Positions 33,790 to 40,359 of a stretch of DNA of 40,359 nucleotides are shown here, one piece after another. The DNA lies in the NCBI GenBank assembly GCA_019649035.1, contig BMAT01010761.1, forward strand, positions 80,122 through 120,480, written 5' to 3'. Numbering within the stretch: position 1 is the first letter of the stretch; the number at the start of each line of letters is the position of its first letter. The notes beneath the pieces were generated by a model. That model was given only the letters and a program-made list of their open reading frames with translations, searched no databases and was not told the DNA's origin. Origin of the DNA: Elysia marginata. Lineage: Eukaryota; Mollusca; Gastropoda; Plakobranchidae. The position numbers and the translations under genes are program-made.

Positions 33790-36476
33790 CTGCGAAGAAA
33801 TAGCATACGACTTTAGACACAATGTAGGCCTGAAAACGAATCATCCTACGGGACATTATCACACAAACAATTTAAAAATTTATTTTTCTTTATCTTAGTT
33901 AAGCTAAATAATGAACAGAAGAAAGGATAATGTTTAAATTTTTTTCAGTTCATTTAGATCCAAGCAAAAGAATAAAAGGCGTATTGGTATTAGATTATAA
34001 TGAACTGATAACTATATGAGTAGAGTATATCTGAATGGTTATGCGGGGGCTTTAATCTTTGAGCTTAGAAATTAATGTATGGTAGTGTGTATGGTTGTAC
34101 AGCAGGAAAAAATAAAATTCTGGTTGTAAAGAAAATTTTATTCCTTTAATTATGACAAGCCAACTTGCCCCTTATACGAACAGTGAAAACGAAATATGTT
34201 CAGACCAACAACTGGCGCGTAGAGGCTAAACGACAACAGAAACCCTTAATGAGATTGTGTTACAATATGCACTGCTGACGAGGCTTTTTTTCTTCCCTGT
34301 TGCGAATACTCTTGTGTAAAGAGCGTAACGACAGCAAGAAGACCGTGTTCCGTCACCGCTTCTCGAGATAGCTACGGTCTAGTGTTTCGAACTGGTCTCT
34401 AGCTCTCTCTATCTAGTCTCTCTCGAACTGGTCTCTTGCTCTCTAGAACTGGTCTCTCTCGAACTTTGTCTTTCTCAAACTGGTCTTTCTCAGTATATAT
34501 CATTTCATTTCAGTGATTTCACCCTCCAGTTCCAAATTACTCAAGTTTAATTTAAAAAGATGCAAGTTAAAATAAAAACGCGTTCCAGATTACTCAATTG
34601 AGAACGATGAAAGTTGAAATAAAATCGCACCTTAGAATTAAGCTGACATTTTATGCGACTGACATTATGTATTATTAGTTATTTTACAGTACAGACAAGC
34701 TAAATTCTAAACCGAGTATATTATTTTTGTAATGCAGTCCGCTTGAGTCGAAGTGGGTAGGCATATAGCTGATTCAGTTCGAAATATCAAAATTTCGAGT
34801 AAACGGATAGTTCGCAAATAAAAAAGCACTCATAGGAGTTATAAGATAAGATTAGAGTCATACATCAATTGGAATTACCAGAGTTCGTTTTAAGTGGACT
34901 CCACAGTAACTGAGTTATTAAGTAACAGCCTGCTTACTCTTACCTGCACATCAAGTTTTTCAAATTTCATAACCTAACAACCCATTTCATTCTTTAATGC
35001 CAATGCTAAACGCAGAAACGTGGCTAAATGGATGGCAGAGAGTGACAGAATACAGAGGATAAGGAAAGAGAGAGAGAGACAGAGAGAGACAGAGAGAGGG
35101 AGAGAGAAAAGAAGGAAAGGGAGAGGAAAAGAGAAAGAAGGAAAGAGAGAGGAAAAGAGAGGAAAAGAGAAAGAAACAAAGAGGGGGAATTAAGGTGCCA
35201 AATCTTGCTTTCTAAGAAAGGAAAGTGAATTGACGAAAGGTCAAAACCTAGAGGAAAAATATTGAGATAGATAAACATTGAGAGACAGAGAGAAGGAGGG
35301 AGGGAAGGAGAGACTGACATACACGGAAGCTGATAAAAACAAATGAGAGCGGGAAGGAAAAAAGAATACGTACGGACTAAAAGCGCACATACTCTAGGTT
35401 AAAAGAAGGTGAATAGAAAACAAAAGACATTAACATTTTTTCGATTCGGGTTTAAAAGTTATGTACATTTATTTAGACATTTTGTACATTTCATCTTGGA
35501 GAGTACTGTGATAACGTAGAGGCAGAAAGGATAACTTTCATGCTGAGCTAGAAAGAGAGTGAGTGAGAAAAGGGAGAAGGAAAGAAACTCTGGAAAAGCT
35601 GTGAGGGAGTGAGACGCCACAGAAAGAAAGAAAGAGATAGAGGGAGAGAAATGCAGAGAGTAAGAGGTTAAAAGGAGGTTGCTCAGATTAAAATATAGAA
35701 AAAGAGGGAAGTTTTTTCAATAAAAAAAAGTTTATAACGTTCTGGGGTTTCATTAGAGCCAGAAGAATAATCGAAATTGGCGGTGGACCTCTTTAGCCTA
35801 AGAAATTCATATTGGGGAATAAAGAGAGAAAGAGAGAGAAAAGAGTTGAGGGGATAATAGATGGTGTTGCTTCATAATGTCAAGATCATAATGTAAAGGA
35901 GGGAAACCGGTATACATTTAAAAAAAGTAGAATGAGAAGGAGTAATGGAGAGGTATTTTCATATTTGAAATATAAACTCTTTATTTTATACTATAAGTTT
36001 GAAAGGAGCAGAAGAACGACAAAGGGGCATAGGCATAAGATGACGTCTTATAGGAGAAAGGTAGAGAGAAAGGAAGGTGAAAATACACTAAATAAGGTTC
36101 CTTTTTTCAGATAGGATACACACACTAGAAAAAACCGAAAGACAGACATAGGTCTGCTCAAAATTCGTGCTTGTAACACAAATGAAAAGTGATCGCTATA
36201 GTTGGAGCTTTCTTTTAAAGAATAATTGACTTTTGCTTGTGTTGTGCCACAGTAAAATGAGATTTGACGTTAAATACCACGCGAGGAATAAGCCCTCTTT
36301 ACCTGAAGTATGAAGTTCTTGTACTCAGAAAACTCAAAGTCTACGCCCTCTGTAGCAGATCTGAGCCAACTGGACGTTTTGAATGCTTCTTTTCTCATTA
36401 TGCTATTTCCTGAAGAGCTTTTTCCATTCCCAGTTTTTCCCATCAGAAGAATATCATACTCAATCCTCATGGTCAT
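32683..36476 (-). CDS. AIG1/GIMAP-type GTPase (whole gene, two coding exons)
   Basis: Exons 36476-36303 and 33789-32683 join in phase 0 to give 426 residues. The AIG1-type GTP-binding domain fills about 5-200: P-loop GKTGNGKS (13-20) followed by SSGNS, a G2-region Thr at 42, and G3 as DSQGYGDT (61-68; families usually show DTPGxxDT). The AIG1-type segment LTDEEKDAFIALNRIF is at 108-123, a G4-like MSGGD at 135-139 (usually TRxD or TxxDD), and a G5-like RIVLFDN at 173-179. A helical, probably coiled-coil stretch follows (about 240-335), then two hydrophobic segments, 344-367 and 390-406, separated by basic residues. GIMAPs are membrane-associated GTPases of lymphocytes and are expanded in molluscs, where they are linked to immunity. 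Membrane anchoring is inferred. An acceptor-like CCCAG just before the first ATG suggests a further 5' exon. Confidence 0.87.
34388..34493 (+). repeat. Degenerate minisatellite, CGAACTGGTCTCT units
   Basis: Five units beginning CGAACTGGTCT, CGAACTGGTCT, AGAACTGGTCT, CGAACTTTGTCT and CAAACTGGTCT, each followed by CT-rich spacer of varying length (unit 15-36 bases). Confidence 0.7.
35059..35188 (+). repeat. Polypurine GA-rich tract
   Basis: About 130 bases almost wholly of A and G, including (GA)n runs and repeated GAGAGGAAAAGAGA-type units. It lies in the GIMAP-like intron, so the transcript strand is polypyrimidine. Confidence 0.85.
35520..35660 (+). repeat. Second GA-rich tract
   Basis: Purine-rich stretch with GAAAGAGAGTGAGTGAGAAA-type words, less pure than the tract at 35059-35188. 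Weaker purine bias continues to about 36110. Confidence 0.6.
36303..36476 (-). CDS. GIMAP-like gene, exon with the P-loop
   Basis: Encodes residues 1-58 from the ATG at 36474-36476, with YDILLMGKTGNGKSSSGNSI. The donor CTTCAG|GTAAAG is phase 0. The frame is also open upstream to an ATG at 36498-36500. The acceptor-like ATATTCCCAG directly before the chosen ATG argues that the sequence further upstream is intron or UTR, and an upstream exon could add residues. Confidence 0.82.
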
Positions 36477-38100
36477 CTGGGAATATTGCAAACGAGACAA
36501 CTCAACACACAGGAAACAGCTGAACCAATCATTATTTCTGGGATCTTTTTAAATGCTATGTTTGAAGAATACCTTTCTTTCCGAGCTAATTTTTTCCTTT
36601 GATTCTTCTTCCTTATTCGCAATTTCTGGTATTTGCTTTTTAGAAGTGAATGCACAAAATGTAGTCCTGCTGGGACAATGAGTAGGTAGAACTGGGTACT
36701 AAACAACAAACATGTTAGAAATAAACTAAAATAAACTATAAATGGCTAAAACCACTGCGATTGGATGATAAATACCCCTCCCCCCTTCCATTTTTATTCG
36801 ACTAAATAGTGGAGCACAAAAATATAAATGAACAGTGTAAGCATTAGCCAAAGATTAGAAAATCCAAGTTCTACACCTACCGCAACTTAAAATTTCTTCC
36901 ACCTAATCAAAACTTGTCAATGGTTTATCTTAACCGCGAAGTGTGCATAGTCGTGTTTTTTCTTGTATGTATAGCCAGCTATTTCTTGTGTAAACGCTAA
37001 AGATTCAATAAAAATATTTTAATTTATTTTAATGCTAAAGTCTTCAATGAAACCTTTTTGAACTAAAACAAATAAATACATTTAGTCGAAGTACCTTAAA
37101 TCTCACCATAATGGCCGACAGGGAAGTAAAATGCAGTAGCCTATGAACAGGTCTTTTCTAGGGAAACCTTGCACAGCTCTGGATCAGTGGATTTAGATCT
37201 AGTGTCTGAGGCCAGGTCTATCATTTGGCCTGCTGCTGCTACATTATATTAACTGCATAAAGCATAATTCTACGCCCACTTATATACGCTATGCAACTTC
37301 AGTATTCATAGTTCAACGGGAAACCCAAATGCGTTAAAGGATTTTTCAGAAATTCAAGACTTGTGGCTAAAGTAGGACAAAGATTTGGCCTCAAGGCTGT
37401 TGAGGCTGTTCCGCTCCTGGTTGACTGATAGCCTAATAGGTGCACGTTGTTTACAACGCGAACATCATGTTCCATGCTTGTGTTATCAAATAGTTATTAC
37501 GCAATGTCACCATTTGAACTGTCTTTCGTTATTTTTTTTTTTTAATTTCAGACCTAAGCCTTCAAGTTTCTTTTTTTTTTCTGTTGACTCTATGTTGTGA
37601 CAAAACATCATCACTAATGAAGGCGTATTTTCCTCAGCTTAATTATACATTAAGTAATAACAACCTCTAAATTTAGCTGTCTATACACATTTGTATTGTA
37701 CGATACTTACCACCCGGTACGCCTGTTAAGGGATATAAAATAGATCTCAAGGATTTACATGCCGAACCAGACAAGCATATTTCTGTTTCTCTGGCAGTAG
37801 GCATGTAAAAAGCATTGCCTTTCGTTTAGTAGGATAAATGTACCAATTGATGGAGCTGTTGAATATTGCATGGAAGTAGATCCATTTGAGTCAAGGCGTG
37901 TGGAGAAGTCAAAATTTTCTGTCTTAAATCAGAAACAGTGGTTTCACCATCTAAGCCGCTTCTTTTCTGCAATGGTTATTAGGTCAATCATAACTAGGTA
38001 GCGCCAATTTCTAAAAAGTTTTAAAATATAATAATATATAATTATATAATGACATATTGTGTCGTGCACGAAGCTGTCGGGCATAAAACTTGGCAATGTC
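36477..38100. other. No gene seen; 5' flank of the GIMAP-like gene
   Basis: AT-rich sequence, including a run of C at 36778-36786 and T-tracts at 37530 and 37570. The 5' UTR or extra 5' exons of the GIMAP-like gene may lie here, but no pair of splice sites with coding character was found. Confidence 0.5.
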
Positions 38101-38104
38101 TAAA

Positions 38105-38468
38105 GTCCCCCCTCCCTCCCTCTCTTTTTGTCGTCATACATTGTATTTGTCTATGTATAACTATCTGCTTGCATCTCATTTAAGTTTATGTCATTTCCGT
38201 ATCATCTCTGTCAGCAAATCTTCGAGTTCCAATACTCCCTCCTAACCTCTTTTCCCTATTAAATCTCGATCCTTATCATTTTTCTGCTCCTCTATATCCG
38301 AGTATATCCTCTGCACCCCTTTCACTCTTTATTTCTATTTCTATAAGCCTACCAGGCGCAATTTTTTTACTTCCGTCGTTCATTACCCTACTATGAGTTT
38401 TATGCCTTCTTATCATCACTATTTTATTTTTCCTCCCTTGTCTTTTTTTCTTGGTATGTCTGTAAAAT

Positions 38469-38533
<65 letters not shown>

Positions 38534-38880
38534 TCATTATTGTTCCTGTAAAATGTGCCCTCTTTTCCTGTTTACCTATTCTTTTATCCTACCCCCTCTC
38601 TCTGCTTGTCTCTCTCTTATTTCTACCTTTCTTTCTGGCCTTATGTCCCACTTATTGTTTACTTTTCATTCTCTGCTCTTTTATCCTCTCTCTTGTGTGT
38701 CTATTTTCTCTTCTAATTCCTCTTTATATCTCGCTCTCCTTTCCAATTTTTTTTCTCCGTCTTATAATGCCTCTCTCTCTCCTCTCCATGGCTCCCCCCT
38801 TTTCTTCTCAAATCCATTTTTAATCCTCTTCAACGTTATATTAGTACTGACTTATCTAACTATACTTTCATTTGTTTAAA
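38105..38880 (+). repeat. Pyrimidine-rich low-complexity block
   Basis: Roughly 780 bases dominated by C and T on the plus strand, surrounding the (TC)29 array. The 108-codon frame at 38553-38879 is rich in Leu, Ser, Phe and Pro, as expected from CT-rich sequence, and is not a gene. Confidence 0.65.
38471..38528 (+). repeat. (TC)29 microsatellite
   Basis: 58 uninterrupted bases of TC dinucleotide. Confidence 0.97.
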
Positions 38881-38899
38881 TTTCGGGAGATAATTGCAA

Positions 38900-39660
38900 C
38901 CTTTGAAGTTCAAGATCCGGTTAAAAGTAAATTGCCCAGAAGATATTGCACTTAGACAGTGGTTCTGACCTAAATCTACCTATTGGTGCAGCTTTAACAG
39001 GAGTCGCAGTAGAGATGTGTAGATAAGTAAATTAATTTTTTCGAGAAAGGTTTATATTTCAGCTCTCAAAGTATAGACGAAACAAGTGAGCTATCGGTTT
39101 AACCCCTTCGTCAGACCGAAACCAAAAATAAAAATATGTAATATTTATGTGACTTACAAGTTTTCTTTTTTTTTTTTGTCTGGCGAAGATGCCGATAGCT
39201 CACTTGTTTCGTCTTTTGAGGTGTGCACATTGCAAAAATGTTACATCTCGCTATCAAAATGGCTGACGATTCCAAAAGTTAGAGTATAATTCTTTTCCGC
39301 TAAAGATCAATGTAGATTTACATAAATTAGGGTTACATTAATTTTATTCATTGAACAAAGAGTTTTACTCTAACTTGCGGGTGCGTCCGGCATTTAGATA
39401 GCGAGATGCTATATTTTTATGTATTGTAAAAAGCCTATATACTTTTACTGCTTTAGAGCTGAAATATTATACCTTCCTTGAAAAAAATTTAATTTGCTAT
39501 TAGTGCAAAACTGTGTTTCGAAAGTGATCTAACAGCGTTATTTTTGTTTTTGTTTTTTTTTAGCCGCGCACTATTTTCTCCCATCGAGCTACTTAAAGAA
39601 AAGCGCCATCTGCAAGAAGGGGTGCGGGAGAGAATTAGTTTCCCAAGTTGTAGCAAAGAT
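38900..39660 (+). repeat. Direct repeat copy A, split by a foldback element
   Basis: 38900-39030 (GTGGTTCTGACC, ATCTACCT) and 39493-39660 (ATTAGTGCAAAACTGTGT, ATCTGCAAGAAGGGG, TTTCCCAAG) match successive parts of 39830-40045. The element at 39031-39492 lies between the two parts. Confidence 0.45.
39031..39492. mobile_element. Nested foldback element, copy 2
   Basis: The outer arms at 39031-39070 (AATTTTTTCGAG, TTTATATTTCAGCTCT) and 39453-39492 (AGAGCTGAAATATTATACC) are inverted. A second inverted pair lies inside: CATCTCGCTATCAAAATGG with TTAGAGTA (39244-39285) against TACTCTAACTT with ATTTAGATAGCGAGATG (about 39367-39409). A third hairpin sits in the left half: GACGAAACAAGTGAGCTATC (39076-39095) against GATAGCTCACTTGTTTCGTC (39194-39213), a perfect 20-base stem. 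There is no coding sequence. It is related to 2631-2823 and 20026-20080. A TA/AT-rich target duplication could not be fixed. Confidence 0.7.
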
Positions 39661-39829
39661 TTTTATTCAGAAATATTCAGAAATTGTTCTGCATACAAAT
39701 TATCTTAGTTCCAACTAAGAGGAACTTTTGCAAAGAGAAGCTGCACGAAATTCCTTTTCTTTGAAACTCATCACCTAGCTTTTGAAATAGCTATCCTTCA
39801 AACTTAGACCTAGAGTTTTAAGCCGATTG

Positions 39830-40045
39830 AAAGTTAGGGTTGAAGCTTAAAAGGGTTTTAATAGACCTCAATGGTTCTGGCCTGTATCTACCAGGCGATT
39901 CTTGCGATTGGTGCACAATTGTGTACCAAAAACAAAGTTTAAGCTGCGTAATAAATTTTGCTATCGTGCCACACAAAGGAGTGCGCATTCTGCAAGAAGG
40001 GAGAAGAGATTGATGTTTTCCCAAGATCAACGTGTCCCGACTTAG
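39830..40045 (+). repeat. Direct repeat copy B
   Basis: GTTCTGGCCTGTATCTACC, ATTGGTGCACAATTGTGTACC and ATTCTGCAAGAAGGGAGAAG follow in the same order as in copy A. Similarity is patchy and the unit's full length is unclear. Confidence 0.45.
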
Positions 40046-40094
40046 ATAGGCCAGAATCTTAAAATAAAAATTGTGCCCAGCAGACGCTTCGAAT

Positions 40095-40150
40095 ATAAGA
40101 TAAGATACAATATATCTTTATTAATCCCCGTGAGGAAATACAATGTACAT
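40095..40150 (-). mobile_element. 3' tail of a LINE-like retroposon
   Basis: On the minus strand, ATTTCCTCACGGGGATTAAT then AAAGATATATTG, then TATCTTATCT simple repeats. A GGGATTAATAAAG end plus short tandem repeats is the 3' end of a common invertebrate non-LTR retroposon group. The body would lie to the right (40150 onward and past the window edge). No reverse-transcriptase frame is visible in the 200 bases available, so it may be 5' truncated. Confidence 0.5.
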
Positions 40151-40359
40151 AATACAAAAATCCTATAAAAACACACATACACACAATTTACGTAATACAT
40201 AAAGTGTATAATAATAATTTCAAAGTATAAATGTAAATATTTAAACAAGGGACGTATATATGTTCGTCTATGTATTTTAAGACATGCGCTTTAATATGGT
40301 GTAAATAATAATATGGTCGTATAAGGACTTACTGTTTAAATATGGTTTAGTGAAATTAT

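Larger units (their letters stand above)
33790..36302 (-). other. Intron of the GIMAP-like gene
   Basis: GT-AG intron of 2513 bases, phase 0. It contains the CGAACTGGTCT minisatellite, two polypurine tracts (polypyrimidine on the transcript strand) and AT-rich filler. No coding sequence is seen. Confidence 0.65.

Noticed and set aside
35024-35320. Minus-strand frame rich in Ser, Leu and Phe
   Set aside because: It is a translation of the GA/CT-rich tract, not a gene.
38553-38879. Plus-strand 108-codon frame with hydrophobic composition
   Set aside because: It is CT-rich low-complexity sequence; the apparent membrane character comes from TTT, CTC and TCT codons.

Overview
This is eukaryotic nuclear DNA: AT-rich, with GT-AG split genes, abundant microsatellites and degraded transposons. 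A gastropod mollusc is the most likely source (inference). The support is TCTAGATC palindrome clusters, GATA microsatellites, a LINE-type tail with an AATAAAG end, an AIG1/GIMAP GTPase gene, and a family of small foldback repeats. No tRNA, rRNA or CRISPR array was seen.

Layout. 1-2940 is repeat-rich: GATA and ATC microsatellites, an inverted pair of ~250 bp repeat copies, and a short foldback element. At 2944-3105 (+) lies the last coding exon of a TMEM65 homologue; its upstream exons are outside the window or not visible. About 6 kb of T-rich, repeat-poor sequence follows and may be a long 3' UTR. From 25212 down to 11374 (-) an eight-exon gene can be assembled with every splice phase agreeing. 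It encodes about 2305 residues: a Cys-rich N-terminus, four C2H2 fingers, a 1293-codon low-complexity basic/acidic exon, and a C-terminal PIN/NYN-like domain spread over three small exons. The architecture resembles ZNF451 but the protein is about twice as long. One intron uses a GC-AG donor, supported by the zinc finger that is restored across the junction. The TMEM65-like and ZNF451-like genes are convergent.

25213-32682 is intergenic, with a TCTAGATC palindrome pair and a SINE-like relic. From 36476 down to 32683 (-) is a two-exon AIG1/GIMAP-type GTPase of 426 residues with two C-terminal hydrophobic segments. Its intron holds a minisatellite and polypurine tracts. 36477-40359 has no convincing gene. 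It holds a pyrimidine-rich block with a (TC)29 array, a 460 bp nested foldback element that interrupts one copy of a direct repeat, and the 3' tail of a LINE-like element.

The three genes have no evident shared pathway: mitochondrial membrane protein, nuclear zinc-finger/SUMO-type protein, and immune-type GTPase. The most unusual items are the oversized ZNF451-like gene with its GC-AG intron, and the foldback family whose hairpins carry a hammerhead-like core.
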